From assembly GCF_001618145.1 (NCBI RefSeq), contig NZ_LQNF01000033.1, positions 1-45,288 of the forward strand: DNA of 45,288 bases, read 5' to 3'. Under the pieces are notes generated by a model. That model was not told the DNA's origin. It searched no databases and saw only the letters and a program-made list of their open reading frames with translations. This stretch comes from Oceanobacillus damuensis. Its GTDB lineage: Bacteria; Bacillota; Bacilli; Bacillales; Amphibacillaceae. Position numbers and translations under genes: made by a program. Positions 34,457 to 43,889 of the stretch are shown piece by piece. The number at the start of each line of letters is the position of its first letter. The first letter of the stretch is position 1.

Positions 34457-34959
34457 TTATTTTATCACTTTTAGTTGGAATCGGTGCTGTGCTGCATACT
34501 GTTGTGCCACCTATGTTGTTCGGGGTGAAACCCGACATGCTGTTATCGATGATGTTTTTGGGAATATTGCTGTTCCCTAAATTGAAATATGTACTTATTT
34601 TATCCATTGCAACAGGAATTATTTCAGCACTTACAACATCGGCACCAGGTGGACAGATTGCCAATATCATTGATAAACCAATTACAGCACTGCTATTTTT
34701 TGCGATGGTCTTATTATTAAAAGACCGGGTCAATACAACGATCAGTGCACCTGTACTTACTGCAGTCGGTACCATCATCAGCGGTTCCATCTTCCTTTCA
34801 ATAACATTGTTTATTTTAGGCGTAATGGAAGGCGGATTTTTGGCTCTATTCATCGGTATTGTTTTACCAGCCACTGTTGTTAACACGATTATTATGATTG
34901 TGGTATATCCGGTAGTACAAGGAATCATGAAAAGATCAAAACCTATTACGGTTGCTTAA
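34438..34959 (+). CDS. trpP: Tryptophan transporter TrpP (YhaG)
   Basis: A 173-residue membrane protein with about five to six spans and no large loops, matching the TrpP family in length and pattern (N-terminal MNTRILVILSLLVGIGAVLH, FGVKPDMLLSMMFL). It probably imports tryptophan. The ATG follows AGAGGAGAG, which doubles as TRAP-binding triplets, so expression should fall when tryptophan is plentiful. A hairpin at 35016-35049 ends the transcript. Confidence 0.92.
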   Translation: MNTRILVILSLLVGIGAVLHTVVPPMLFGVKPDMLLSMMFLGILLFPKLKYVLILSIATGIISALTTSAPGGQIANIIDKPITALLFFAMVLLLKDRVNTTISAPVLTAVGTIISGSIFLSITLFILGVMEGGFLALFIGIVLPATVVNTIIMIVVYPVVQGIMKRSKPITVA

Positions 34960-35015
34960 TAACTTTTGAAAACTTGCTTTATAGCCAAGTTTCAGCAACG
35001 CCGCTTTCGCGATGG

Positions 35016-35049
35016 AATCCTCTGACAAAATAGTGTCGGAGGATTTTTT
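35016..35049 (+). terminator. Terminator of trpP
   Basis: A 12-bp stem with one mismatch (35016-35027 with 35034-35045), then six T. Confidence 0.85.
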
Positions 35050-35177
35050 CGTATCATAAAATGGAATTAACTGCTTGAATTTTTTATAATATAATAAAAC
35101 CCTTTAATAAAATGATGTTTGATAGCAGTATCAAAAGAGGAAATGCTATAATAGAAGCAGGAAAGGAGCGCGTTATT

Positions 35178-35537
35178 ATGTCCAGAGGAAAATCATTGGT
35201 ATTGGGGCTTCTTGTTGGAAGTACTGTTGGTGCAGCAGTAACATTATTAAGCACCCCTGAATCAGGAAATCAGATGCGGGTCCGCATGAGGGATCAGGGA
35301 ATGGAACTGGGAAATTTATTGTTAACCCTAAAGGAAGACGGGTTACGTTTAAAAGATCAGCTAAAGAAAACTTCCAAAGAAGGTGCTGTTTTAATTAAAG
35401 AACTAACAGAGGAAATTAAAAATTCCGTTGAGGATTGGAAAGGTACCGTGGAACCTCATCAGGAAAATATTTACCAATCATTGGAGCAAATAGAAACCAG
35501 TATCAGAGAATTAGAAAATAAATTAAAAAATCAATAA
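35178..35537 (+). CDS. yhaH: YhaH, YtxH-family protein
   Basis: A 119-residue protein with a short N-terminal membrane-associating segment (GKSLVLGLLVGSTVGAAVTLL) followed by a long charged helix, the YtxH/gas-vesicle-like pattern. The function is unknown. The start ATG at 35178 lies after GAAAGGAG; the longer frame from 35112 has no ribosome site. It converges on yhaI across a shared hairpin. Confidence 0.85.
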   Translation: MSRGKSLVLGLLVGSTVGAAVTLLSTPESGNQMRVRMRDQGMELGNLLLTLKEDGLRLKDQLKKTSKEGAVLIKELTEEIKNSVEDWKGTVEPHQENIYQSLEQIETSIRELENKLKNQ

Positions 35538-35547
35538 ACAGTACATT

Positions 35548-35589
35548 AATATCCGCTGACTTTCCTGACGTGGGAGGCCAGCGGATATT
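35548..35589. terminator. Bidirectional terminator between yhaH and yhaI
   Basis: An 11-bp perfect stem AATATCCGCTG (35548-35558) with CAGCGGATATT (35579-35589), between convergent genes. Confidence 0.8.
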
Positions 35590-35601
35590 TATTAGCCCCA
35601 T

Positions 35602-35961
35602 TTATTTTCTTCGATACCTTTTTTCATTTTCATCTAATATTTTCCTGAATTCCGCCATTAACAATGGAAAATATTTTTCTTTTGCTAAAGCCTCAATTGT
35701 TTCATTTGGATCTAGTTTCTCATTAAGCATCCCAGCAAAATGCACTAAAAGAGAAGAAAAATCCAAAAAACCTTCCTCTTTCTGCAATTCATAGGTATCA
35801 TTAAGTCTCTGAATCATTTTCATGAGCTCCATATATTCTTCACGGGTGATATTATTTTCGATAATCAGTTTAGTCAAGGGGTATTTGTTCATATCGATGA
35901 TTTTTGAAAGTAACTGAATATGAAAAGACGATCCATCATTTGTATTATTTAATCCTTCCAC
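35602..35961 (-). CDS. yhaI: YhaI (DUF1878) protein
   Basis: A 119-residue, mainly helical, soluble protein of unknown function, matching YhaI in the DUF1878 family (HIQLLSKIIDMNKYPLTKLIIE, then LLVHFAGMLNEKL). The start is GTG 35961, 5 nt after GGGGGAG; there is no better ATG upstream. It lies in the same yhaH-yhaI-yhaJ neighbourhood as in B. subtilis, but the regulator gene scoC/hpr, which I recall from that neighbourhood, is not here. Confidence 0.85.
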   Translation of the reverse strand: MEGLNNTNDGSSFHIQLLSKIIDMNKYPLTKLIIENNITREEYMELMKMIQRLNDTYELQKEEGFLDFSSLLVHFAGMLNEKLDPNETIEALAKEKYFPLLMAEFRKILDENEKRYRRK

Positions 35962-36160
35962 ACTTATACTCCCCCTTCCAAATTTGCCGATTTATGCTTC
36001 CGTATCTCTATTCTACCGCAAACAAAAAACCCATGTAAAAAAATTTACAAATAAATAATTGAATATCTATTGATTTTTAACCACAAACATACTATTATTC
36101 ATGAAGTGCTCATTTCAAAAAGCGAAATAATTCATTAGAAAGTTTTGAGGTGATTCAAAG

Positions 36161-36703
36161 ATGAATTGCTGGAAATCTATTAATATAACAAAAGAAATCG
36201 GCCATATCCGTTTATTCTTAATATCTTTAATCATTGGCGTGTTATCATTTTTGTTATTATATGTTCCTATTTCACTGTTACATGGTACAACCTCATTTAA
36301 TGAGTCAGGTATTTTTCCATTAATTTTGGGGATTTTATTATTACCTGTATTACATTCATTTATGAATATATTACCATTACTCGTTATCCGTAAGCGAATT
36401 AAAATTTGTATTAAATCTAAATTCAAATGGTATCCGACTTTGTACTTCAATACAGAGACACATTTATCAAAACTGGAATCACTGTTGGTTGGTCTGGCGC
36501 CGACTGTTTTTATCAGTATGCCTGGATTGCTCGCAAGCTTTGTATTTACAGATTTTTACGGATATATTTTAATATTTACATGTACTCACATAGGTATAAC
36601 CTTTATCGATTTTCTATTTCTTCGTCATGTTATAAGGGCTCCAAGAAGGGCTTTTATTCAAAATGTACATGATGGATTCGATATTCTATTAAAAGAAAAC
36701 TAG
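36161..36703 (+). CDS. yhaJ: YhaJ, DUF3267 membrane protein
   Basis: A 180-residue membrane protein with about four to five spans. DUF3267 proteins often carry HExxH, a possible zinc site. Here the corresponding region reads LHSFMNILPLL (from about 66), so only the first His remains and protease activity is unlikely. The ATG follows TTGAGGTGA. A hairpin follows the stop directly. Assignment to YhaJ rests on the family and on position between yhaI and prsA. Confidence 0.75.
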   Translation: MNCWKSINITKEIGHIRLFLISLIIGVLSFLLLYVPISLLHGTTSFNESGIFPLILGILLLPVLHSFMNILPLLVIRKRIKICIKSKFKWYPTLYFNTETHLSKLESLLVGLAPTVFISMPGLLASFVFTDFYGYILIFTCTHIGITFIDFLFLRHVIRAPRRAFIQNVHDGFDILLKEN

Positions 36704-36732
36704 GAGTCAGGCAGTTCGCCTGCTCCTTTTTT
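36702..36732 (+). terminator. Terminator of yhaJ
   Basis: AGGAGTCAGGC (36702-36712) pairs with GCCTGCTCCT (36718-36727) with one bulge, then six T. It overlaps the stop codon. Confidence 0.85.
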
Positions 36733-36734
36733 AA

Positions 36735-37040
36735 GAGGATAGGAAAGTATAAAATGTTGGCAGCAATTAATTCTTACACATAAACGGCCACGTCCAGCTC
36801 CAGCGCCCAGGGACTACCGAGACTTCCTTCGCCTCCGTACGATACAGAAGACTTGCCGACTGGCTTTGCCAGAGGCTTAGTCGCACTTATACCCTTGTGG
36901 TGAAAGTCAACATCGACTCTCTCCGTTCGTCGTGTTTCCTTTATCTCCTACGTAGGAATGTTCGACAAGTCGAACCACCCCACAGTGCGGGGCGCAGTCC
37001 GTACGTCCCTACACGGGCGCTTGCGCTTTTGTTCTGTTCT
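36735..37040 (+). repeat. Rep-3 intergenic repeat, copy d, with extension
   Basis: GGATAGGAAAG near 36738, TTGGCAG at 36757, CTTACACATAAACGGCCACGTCCAG, and CTTAGTCGCACTTAT at 36876-36890 link it to copies a, b and c. From 36890 to about 37040 a GC-rich stretch continues and ends GGGCGCTTGCGCTTTTGTTC. An ORF within it (36897-37085) has no ribosome site and is not a gene. Confidence 0.75.
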
Positions 37041-37159
37041 TCATGTACTGTTTCACCGATATTTGACAGGGTCATGCCTCTATAATTTATTAAATGACCT
37101 GTTCATCCGTCCCTCTTTTTGGTAGAGTATAAGATATGGGGTATGAAAGGGGTTAAAAA

Positions 37160-37345
37160 ATGGTTACTTTTTATATGATTTTTGCATTTATTGTTCTGCT
37201 TATTTTTAATTTTCTGACCAATAACTTTTGTATAAAAATGCAAATGGATAAAACAAAGCAAGCTAAAAACTTCAGGGTTATCAACATGATTATGGTTGCC
37301 TTGCTTGTAAGTTCGTACCTCCGTGTCATCAACGTGATAGTTTAA
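37160..37345 (+). CDS. Small membrane protein, 61 aa, unknown
   Basis: Two hydrophobic helices (about 3-21 and 41-58) separated by a charged stretch (KMQMDKTKQAKNF). A good ribosome site AAAGGGGTTAAAAA precedes the ATG. I do not recognise a family with confidence. It lies between yhaJ and prsA, where B. subtilis also has small unnamed ORFs. It may be a genuine small membrane protein; no function is proposed. Confidence 0.6.
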   Translation: MVTFYMIFAFIVLLIFNFLTNNFCIKMQMDKTKQAKNFRVINMIMVALLVSSYLRVINVIV

Positions 37346-37454
37346 AGGTATTTTATAGGTATTTTACGAGAGACTATTCTTTTATAGATAAAGTATGATA
37401 TATTTATCACTGTGAAAACTAGAAGTAAGAAAAGATTAGGAGTGTATATTGTAT

Positions 37455-38333
37455 ATGAAAAAACTTGCATTGGCTGCCACATTAACAGCAGGCGTACTTA
37501 CATTGGCTGCATGTACTTCAGATGAAGCTGGATCTGACGTTGTAGCTGAAACAGCTGCTGGAAATATCACTAAAGAAGAATTTTACCAAGAATTAAAGGA
37601 TCGTAATGGTGAGGCAATACTGGAAGAAATGATTACGATTAAAGTTCTTGAAGATAATTATGAAGTAAATGAAGAAGACATTGATTCTGAAATGGATGCA
37701 ATGAGAGATGCATATGGAGAGCAATTTGATACGATTGTTGAACAGAATTTTGGCGATGAAGAAACTTTGCGTGAAATTATTCGTGTGAGCCTGCTTCAGG
37801 AAGCTGCAATAGCTGAAGATATTGAAATTACGGAAGAAGATCTTCAGGAAGAATATGACCGCCAGAATACAGAAATTGATGCACAGCATATATTAGTTGC
37901 TGATGAAGAAACTGCTAATGAGGTTAAAAAGGAACTTGATGAAGGTGGCGATTTCGCTGAATTGGCAGCAGAATATTCCACTGATGGTACTGCTGAGGAC
38001 GGCGGTAATCTTGGATATTTCTCTTCCGGTCAAATGGTGCCAGAATTTGAAGATGCTGCGTACAACATGGAAGCTGGAGAAATCAGTGAGCCTGTACAAT
38101 CTGAATTTGGTTTCCATATCATTAAAGTAAATGATGTTCGTGAAAAAGAAGAAAGCATTGGTGAATTTGAAGATGTTAAAGAAGATCTTCGCAGAGAATT
38201 GATCAACAAAAGAATGGATGTTACCCAGGTTCAGGAAAAACTGGATTCTTTAATTGAAGATGCTCAAGTAGATATCAAAGATGATGATTTGAAATCTATT
38301 TTTGAAGATGGAGCAGAAGAAGCACAAGGATAA
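37455..38333 (+). CDS. prsA: Foldase lipoprotein PrsA
   Basis: A membrane-bound lipoprotein that folds exported proteins after translocation and is essential for secretion of many enzymes. The roughly 292-residue protein has a lipobox LTLAAC with the modified Cys at 20, a parvulin-type PPIase domain (about 138-230; QHILVADEE, GGNLGYFSSGQMVPEFE, FGFHIIKV) flanked by helical arms. It is strikingly acidic, as usual for exported proteins of salt-tolerant species. ATG 37455 (MKKLALAATL) is chosen; TTG 37449 is also well spaced to AGGAGTG. A bidirectional hairpin follows. Confidence 0.95.
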   Translation: MKKLALAATLTAGVLTLAACTSDEAGSDVVAETAAGNITKEEFYQELKDRNGEAILEEMITIKVLEDNYEVNEEDIDSEMDAMRDAYGEQFDTIVEQNFGDEETLREIIRVSLLQEAAIAEDIEITEEDLQEEYDRQNTEIDAQHILVADEETANEVKKELDEGGDFAELAAEYSTDGTAEDGGNLGYFSSGQMVPEFEDAAYNMEAGEISEPVQSEFGFHIIKVNDVREKEESIGEFEDVKEDLRRELINKRMDVTQVQEKLDSLIEDAQVDIKDDDLKSIFEDGAEEAQG

Positions 38334-38356
38334 TTTACAATCATAAAATTACCTGC

Positions 38357-38399
38357 AAAACAGGCTGTCAGAGAGTTTATACTCCTGACAGCCTGTTTT
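38357..38399. terminator. Bidirectional terminator between prsA and yhaL
   Basis: A 15-bp perfect stem AAAACAGGCTGTCAG (38357-38371) with its complement (38385-38399). The A and T ends serve both directions. Confidence 0.9.
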
Positions 38400-38592
38400 A
38401 GTTAGACCGCTGCTGCTTTCTTGCTTCACGCTTCTGTCTGTCCTCCTGGATGCGCTCCAGATAGATCTTACCTTCCCGTTCAATAAATTGCTGATCCAAT
38501 TTTCTTTCCGCAAGCATTGCACGGTAAGCCATATACCCACTAAGGAAAATCAGGATAATCACCGCAAAAACCCATAAAGGAATTGTTTCCAT
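38398..38592 (-). CDS. yhaL: YhaL family small membrane protein
   Basis: A 64-residue protein with an N-terminal membrane span (METIPLWVFAVIILIFLSG) and a charged helical tail rich in Glu, Arg and Gln, as in YhaL, which in Bacillus is called a sporulation protein. The start is ATG 38592, 7 nt after AAGGAGG; ATG 38595 is an alternative. A longer frame contains the ribosome site. It is downstream of yhaM on the same strand and convergent to prsA, as in B. subtilis. Confidence 0.8.
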   Translation of the reverse strand: METIPLWVFAVIILIFLSGYMAYRAMLAERKLDQQFIEREGKIYLERIQEDRQKREARKQQRSN

Positions 38593-38659
38593 CATTTTCC
38601 CTCCTTGTCCCATCCTTTCTATCATATATATGAATAAAAAATGAGAAAATAACTATAGG

Positions 38660-39607
38660 TTAATTTTCTTCGAATAAAGGCTTATAAAAGGTGCGATTAT
38701 CCATTGCAAATAACCGCTCGGTAAATTCTCCAGGTTTAACTTTATCAAGTGCCCGATTGAGCATATTCATTTTGGCATCAATTAAATCTATTAAATGAAG
38801 AAGTTCTGCCTCACGCACTAACGGAGGTGTCGGGCTTCCCCATTCTGCTTTCCCATGATGGCTCAAGACTAAGTGTTGTAGAATTAAAACTTCTTCCCCA
38901 TCAATTTGTAGATCTCTGGCCATCAAACCGATTTCTTCCACCATGATAGGGATATGTCCAAGCAGCTTACCCTCCAGAGTATAAGATGTTGTCACGACAC
39001 CGGAAAGCTCCTTTAATTTGCCGAGATCATGCAATATAATTCCGGCGTACAGTAAATCCTTGTTCAGTTCCGGATACAGTTTGTGCAGTTCCCTACCTAC
39101 TTGCAGCATACTGACGATGTGGTGGGCCAGTCCGGAAGCATATTCATGATGATTTTTGGATGCTGCAGGATATGTAAGCAGTCCCTCCTGATATTTTTTG
39201 ATAAATGCACGAACGAGTCTTTGTATCGCAGGGTTTTCCATCTCAAAAATAGCTTCAGTAATTTTTTCCGATAAATATGCCTTTTCAAAAGGGGCTTTTT
39301 CAACGAAGTCAGCTACTTGAACACCGTCCGTTGGTTGAGCCGGTCTGAGGGACATAATTTTTAACTGTGGCTTCCCTCTGAACTGATTTACTTCCCCCGT
39401 TACTCGAATAATCTGTTCCGCAATAAAAAGTGACTCATCTTCTTTCGTAACGTCCCATAGCTTTGCCTCAATTTCGCCAGTTGCATCACGAAGGATCAGC
39501 GTTAAAAACGGCTTCCCGTTGCTCGCTACTCCTTTAGTAGATTCCTTGATCAATAGAAAATCATCAAATGTATCTCCTACTGAAATGTATCCAACTCCCT
39601 TTCTCAT
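38660..39607 (-). CDS. yhaM: 3'-5' exoribonuclease YhaM
   Basis: An exonuclease acting on RNA (and DNA) 3' ends. The 315-residue protein has an N-terminal OB fold (about 10-90; [15 protein letters not shown]) and a C-terminal HD domain with H162/H163, H193-D194 (ILHDLGK) and SHHGKAEWG (from about 249). The ATG follows AAGGAGGG. It is third in the yhaO-yhaN-yhaM-yhaL run with a 37-bp space from yhaN. Confidence 0.95.
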   Translation of the reverse strand: MRKGVGYISVGDTFDDFLLIKESTKGVASNGKPFLTLILRDATGEIEAKLWDVTKEDESLFIAEQIIRVTGEVNQFRGKPQLKIMSLRPAQPTDGVQVADFVEKAPFEKAYLSEKITEAIFEMENPAIQRLVRAFIKKYQEGLLTYPAASKNHHEYASGLAHHIVSMLQVGRELHKLYPELNKDLLYAGIILHDLGKLKELSGVVTTSYTLEGKLLGHIPIMVEEIGLMARDLQIDGEEVLILQHLVLSHHGKAEWGSPTPPLVREAELLHLIDLIDAKMNMLNRALDKVKPGEFTERLFAMDNRTFYKPLFEEN

Positions 39608-39644
39608 CTAGTTCCCTCCTTGAATTTTACATAACTGACTGATG

Positions 39645-42608
39645 TCAAACATACAGTCTGCCGGTTAGGTCGATTCGCTTCATACCTGAACCTGCCTTTG
39701 CAACTTCCTCTTTGCATGTTAAGAGGATCACTTGCTGTTTTTCAGCTGCCTGCTCCAAAATCTTAATCATTCTATTTGTTCTTAACGAATCAAAATGGAC
39801 AAATGCATCGTCAATTATAAACGGCAGACCATTGTCTTCACTCATGATTTCACTGATGGCCAGACGCAAAGAAACATAAAGCTGATCAATGGTTCCCTGT
39901 GATAATTCGTCAATAGTATATCTTATCTTTTCCGGCGATTCTACCTGAAAAGGGGTATTGCCCGTCGGTGCGTAAACATTATTATACATGTTCCCGGTTA
40001 TCTCTTTAAAATATTTGGTGGTCACTTCAATGACCTTTGTTAAATATTTATTACGGTAATCACTTTTTGTCTCTGTGAGCATTTCTCTGGCAGTTTTTAG
40101 AACCGACCATTCTCTCGCCAATTTTCTCAATTCCTCTGATTGCATTTCATATTGATGCATACTATTGGAATAGGATTCAGAAGTTTCCATTGCAGCAAGT
40201 TCCGCTTTTAAGGCAGCCTGCTTCTCCCTTTCTGATTCTAGTTGTTCTTCCAATAGCCCAATCGATGTTGAAATCTCTTGCATTTTTGCTTCCAATTCTT
40301 CTTCAGTAGCTGTTTGCTCCGTATATTCCTGTATGGTTTCTTGTGGGAGTATTTTTGACAGTTGGGTTACCGTTTTTCGCAATTCCTGTTTTAAGCCGCT
40401 TTTTTCTTTAAATTGCCTTGCCTGATAATAAAATGATTCTTCTGTCTCAACTTCGGCAATTTCAAGCAAATGATCGATTTCGATTTCATATGTCTGCATT
40501 TTTTGTTTTAAGTCTTGTTGCTTTTCTTTTATTTCCCCGAGTAAAGTTACAAAATGTTCACGTTCCTGAAGTTTTTCTTCCTGAGATTTTACGACTTCCT
40601 TAACTGCTTCAAGTTTATCTTCATAGTTCCTGTCAGCATGCTCCACACTATAGTTTGTTAAAAAACGATCCAGGTTTTCATGGAATGCAGATATCTTTTT
40701 TTCAAGCTCGGCAATTTGTCCGGCACCGTTTTTAATTTTCCTGTTCATCTGGAATAATTGGTTTAAACTATGAAAAAACTCCGGCCAAAAAGCTATTTCC
40801 ACTTTCATAAGATATAGATGAGTTTTATATTGCTGATTGATTTGCTCGTGCAGCCGATTTTCCCTCTCATCCAATTGTTTTTTCTTTTCATTCCATTTGA
40901 CAAATTGGGTTTCTCCCAATTTTTCCTGTTGTTTAAAGGCATTTAGCTCATTTTTATTTTCATTGTGAATTTCTAATAAATGCTCTGCTTCCATTTTTTC
41001 CTCATCAGTAACTTTTTCGCTCGTCTGCTTGGTTTCTGTTTGGAACATCTTATCCATATTGCTTATGGAACGATTTGTCATAAACCATTGCACTGTACCG
41101 ATTGCTATCAAAGCGATCATTACTGTATACAACCACGGTATTTCAGCAACTGTTCCGGCCAGTCCCGAAAGAATGGCGGCTAGGATACTTCCGGTCAGTA
41201 TGGAGGAGGTCTTTTTTTTCCTTCCTGCTTTATTTTTATTCCAAGCTTCCTTCTCCTTTTCCGACTGCTGTTTTATCTTTTCCATCAGATGGTACTGATT
41301 AAATGCATGAATCCTTTCCTTTAGCTCATCTACCTGATTATCTGGTAATAGACGGTTTTCCAGCTGTTTCATTTGATCAAGCAAATAATCTCTTTCCTGC
41401 TTCAGCTGATTCTGTTCACCGGTAAGTTGATCTCTTTCCAATTTCAGCTGCTCATTTTCACTTCTGATCTGGTTCCACGTTTTTTCAAGATAGAAAGGAA
41501 GTTCAAGACTTTCCAGTTCTTCTTTTCGGATTCCTATATTCAGCCGGTCAATTTCTTCGTTCATTCGTTGTTCGGCATCGTACAAGTCATTTTTAATTTT
41601 TTTTAATTCCTGAATTTGAGTATTAACAGTTTTCTGTTCATCCAGAAGGGTTTCCGCTTCTTTTTGAATAGAATCTGAATGCAGATTGTGTTCAAGTGAC
41701 TTTATTTTCTCTATGTATGCTCGCTCATTTTCTTCAAGGACATTCCATTCACTTTGCAAAGGAAGCAGTGATTCTTTCCATTTCTCCAAGCGCTCTACTC
41801 CATTTTCAGGAAATGAGATGGATTTTGGGTAGTCGGTCATTCTGTTTTTTAATTGAAGATATTCTTGGATAAGGGGGAAAGCATGAAGATGCTTTTCTAT
41901 GGAAAATGCCAGGGCTTTCTTCTCCTTCAGACTCTGCTGCAGATTGGTTAATGCACGATCCGAATGCTCTATAGCTTCTTTTTTGTCCCGATAGGATTGT
42001 TCGGTTTCTTTAAACCGCTGCATTGAATTCGAGATACTATTTAAAGATTCTAATTGCTGATTAATTATAGGTTTCTTTCCGGTTGGTTTGAATAGCTCAC
42101 CAATTTTCGCTTCCAGCCTTCTTTCAACGGTGTATATGTTGTTTGAACCTGTGAGCCCTATTCCAAGCAGAACCTCTCCTAGCTCTTCATCCTTCATATT
42201 TCGGATTTGGTATAAATCCATAGCAGAAAATGAGAAAATAGATTGATAGGTTCTTGCAGTCATTCCATTGAGTGTTTTTTGCAGCCATACCTCATCATGT
42301 TCTGTACCATCCGGTGTTACACAAACTGCCGCACCATTTTTCACTTCATCAAATCGTTCAATGACAAACTCACCTGTCTCCGGATGGTGGATGATCATTC
42401 TCCCACCCATTTTCCCACTTGTTTTTGGACGGTAAAATTCCCGCTGTTTTGGTGTAAGGCCAAACAGCATAAATAAGATGAACTTTTGGATAGTAGATTT
42501 CCCTGACTCGTTTTCTCCATATAGGCATGTGGCAGAATCCTGTGAGAAATCGAGCTTATAATCAACCCACTTACCAAAACCATAAATTGTTGCACTCACT
42601 ATTTTCAT
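39645..42608 (-). CDS. yhaN: SbcC/Rad50-like ATPase YhaN
   Basis: An SMC-like ATPase that pairs with the YhaO nuclease. The 987-residue protein has Walker A YGENESGKST (about 30-39), long coiled coils (about 180-460 and 520-860), a C-terminal signature LSQGTIDQLYVSLR and Walker B FIIDDAFVHFD. Unlike SbcC it has a hydrophobic pair of helices between the coils (about 470-510), which suggests membrane attachment at the hinge. The ATG lies 6 nt past the yhaO stop, with the stop embedded in the ribosome site GAGAGGGTGA, so the two are coupled. Confidence 0.93.
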   Translation of the reverse strand: MKIVSATIYGFGKWVDYKLDFSQDSATCLYGENESGKSTIQKFILFMLFGLTPKQREFYRPKTSGKMGGRMIIHHPETGEFVIERFDEVKNGAAVCVTPDGTEHDEVWLQKTLNGMTARTYQSIFSFSAMDLYQIRNMKDEELGEVLLGIGLTGSNNIYTVERRLEAKIGELFKPTGKKPIINQQLESLNSISNSMQRFKETEQSYRDKKEAIEHSDRALTNLQQSLKEKKALAFSIEKHLHAFPLIQEYLQLKNRMTDYPKSISFPENGVERLEKWKESLLPLQSEWNVLEENERAYIEKIKSLEHNLHSDSIQKEAETLLDEQKTVNTQIQELKKIKNDLYDAEQRMNEEIDRLNIGIRKEELESLELPFYLEKTWNQIRSENEQLKLERDQLTGEQNQLKQERDYLLDQMKQLENRLLPDNQVDELKERIHAFNQYHLMEKIKQQSEKEKEAWNKNKAGRKKKTSSILTGSILAAILSGLAGTVAEIPWLYTVMIALIAIGTVQWFMTNRSISNMDKMFQTETKQTSEKVTDEEKMEAEHLLEIHNENKNELNAFKQQEKLGETQFVKWNEKKKQLDERENRLHEQINQQYKTHLYLMKVEIAFWPEFFHSLNQLFQMNRKIKNGAGQIAELEKKISAFHENLDRFLTNYSVEHADRNYEDKLEAVKEVVKSQEEKLQEREHFVTLLGEIKEKQQDLKQKMQTYEIEIDHLLEIAEVETEESFYYQARQFKEKSGLKQELRKTVTQLSKILPQETIQEYTEQTATEEELEAKMQEISTSIGLLEEQLESEREKQAALKAELAAMETSESYSNSMHQYEMQSEELRKLAREWSVLKTAREMLTETKSDYRNKYLTKVIEVTTKYFKEITGNMYNNVYAPTGNTPFQVESPEKIRYTIDELSQGTIDQLYVSLRLAISEIMSEDNGLPFIIDDAFVHFDSLRTNRMIKILEQAAEKQQVILLTCKEEVAKAGSGMKRIDLTGRLYV

Positions 42609-42614
42609 GCAAAT

Positions 42615-43835
42615 TCACCCTCTCAGCAGCTCATTGAACAGGAGCTGTTTTGCTTCTTCTTTAATTTCTTTCTCTTCCTCTTCTGATAGTGTATCCAAAT
42701 ATTTTCTGGCCTGTCTATGCTGATATAAATCAGACAGATAAGGTTTAATGGGATCTTCTTTAAAATGTCGTGACAGTTCTCCAAAGAAATGCTTGCCTTT
42801 AAATAGCTCATTCTCATCAAACTGTTGCTTCACATTAACCGTAACCCTGAAAATAAATTGCCAGTGTCGACCGTTTTTAATTGTTTCGTTAACAAGATCA
42901 ATTATTTCTTCCAGGAGCTTTTCATTTTCCCAATCTTTTATTCTTTTGTCGTTGCTTACCAAAGTCATATCCAATAGCTGCGGAAATTCTTTTTCCGTTA
43001 ACCCATCCAGGATTAACTTTTCCAAATCATGAATTTGCTCACATTCTGATACATCAAGCGTTATCGAATTAAACTGGATTGACTGCAGGGGAACAAAAGA
43101 GAGCTCTGCATGATGTTTGTTTAACACCACATGATAACAGCCCTTTTCCCCTGTTTCCTTTCTATTGCGTCCTTGTATGTTACCAGGATAGACAATTGGG
43201 GGAGAGTTTTTTAGGATTTCCCGTTGATGAATATGTCCAAGTGCCCAATAGTCGAAGTTTTCTTTAAGCAGATCAGTTAATTGAAATGGTGCATATACAT
43301 CGTGTTCTGTATTGTTTAAAACACTTCCATGCAGCATGGCAATATGAAATGGAATCGTTGAATTGGAGATTTTGTATTCCTCCGCTTTACGCTCGAGTAC
43401 GGAGCGATTCTCATAACTGAATCCATATATTTGTGCCATTGGTTGATTATTTTTTTCAAATATGAAATGACTGATTTTCTCTTCCGGAAAAACAAATACA
43501 TTTTCCGGATATGTTACCGGATATATATTGCCTTTTATGTAATCGTGGTTTCCATAGGATAAATAAACATTTATCTTATATTGCTGCAATTTTTCAAATG
43601 CCCGTCGCAGGCGTATCTGGGCTTTCAGGCTTTGCTTTTCATTATCGAATAAATCTCCAGCTAACAGTATGAAATCAACTTCTTTTTCAATGGCTGTCTC
43701 CACTAACCTTTCAAGCGCCTTGAAGGTACTTTCCCTGATTTCCTTAAAAATTGAATCTGGAGTATTGATCAACCCTTTAAACGGACTGTCCAAATGCAAA
43801 TCAGCAGCATGTATAAATGAAATATCTTCTGCCAT
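42615..43835 (-). CDS. yhaO: SbcD/Mre11-like metallo-phosphoesterase YhaO
   Basis: The predicted nuclease partner of YhaN, acting on DNA ends. The 406-residue protein carries the calcineurin-like motifs HAADLHLDSP (9-18), LLAGDLFDN (about 62-70), YGNHD (about 102-106) and ALGHIHQRE (about 203-211). The start is ATG 43835 after AAAGGGGTGA. The 21-residue longer frame begins within the LexA-like box. It is the first gene of the operon; the LexA-like box at 43890-43903 suggests SOS control as in B. subtilis. Confidence 0.93.
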   Translation of the reverse strand: MAEDISFIHAADLHLDSPFKGLINTPDSIFKEIRESTFKALERLVETAIEKEVDFILLAGDLFDNEKQSLKAQIRLRRAFEKLQQYKINVYLSYGNHDYIKGNIYPVTYPENVFVFPEEKISHFIFEKNNQPMAQIYGFSYENRSVLERKAEEYKISNSTIPFHIAMLHGSVLNNTEHDVYAPFQLTDLLKENFDYWALGHIHQREILKNSPPIVYPGNIQGRNRKETGEKGCYHVVLNKHHAELSFVPLQSIQFNSITLDVSECEQIHDLEKLILDGLTEKEFPQLLDMTLVSNDKRIKDWENEKLLEEIIDLVNETIKNGRHWQFIFRVTVNVKQQFDENELFKGKHFFGELSRHFKEDPIKPYLSDLYQHRQARKYLDTLSEEEEKEIKEEAKQLLFNELLRG

Positions 43836-43889
43836 ATGGTTCACCCCTTTAGATTTTTTGCTTACTTCCATTCTACCAAACCCAATAAC

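Noticed and set aside
34353-34928. Antisense ORF of 191 codons over trpP
   Set aside because: It is a shadow of a membrane-protein gene. The sense frame has promoter, TRAP leader, ribosome site and family match.
36897-37085. Plus-strand ORF of 62 codons
   Set aside because: It lies within Rep-3 copy d and its GC-rich extension, without a ribosome site.
37387-37408. Imperfect GATAAA...TTTATC dyad and a doubled GGTATTTTA upstream of prsA
   Set aside because: Short AT-rich symmetries near a promoter; no known regulator motif fits.
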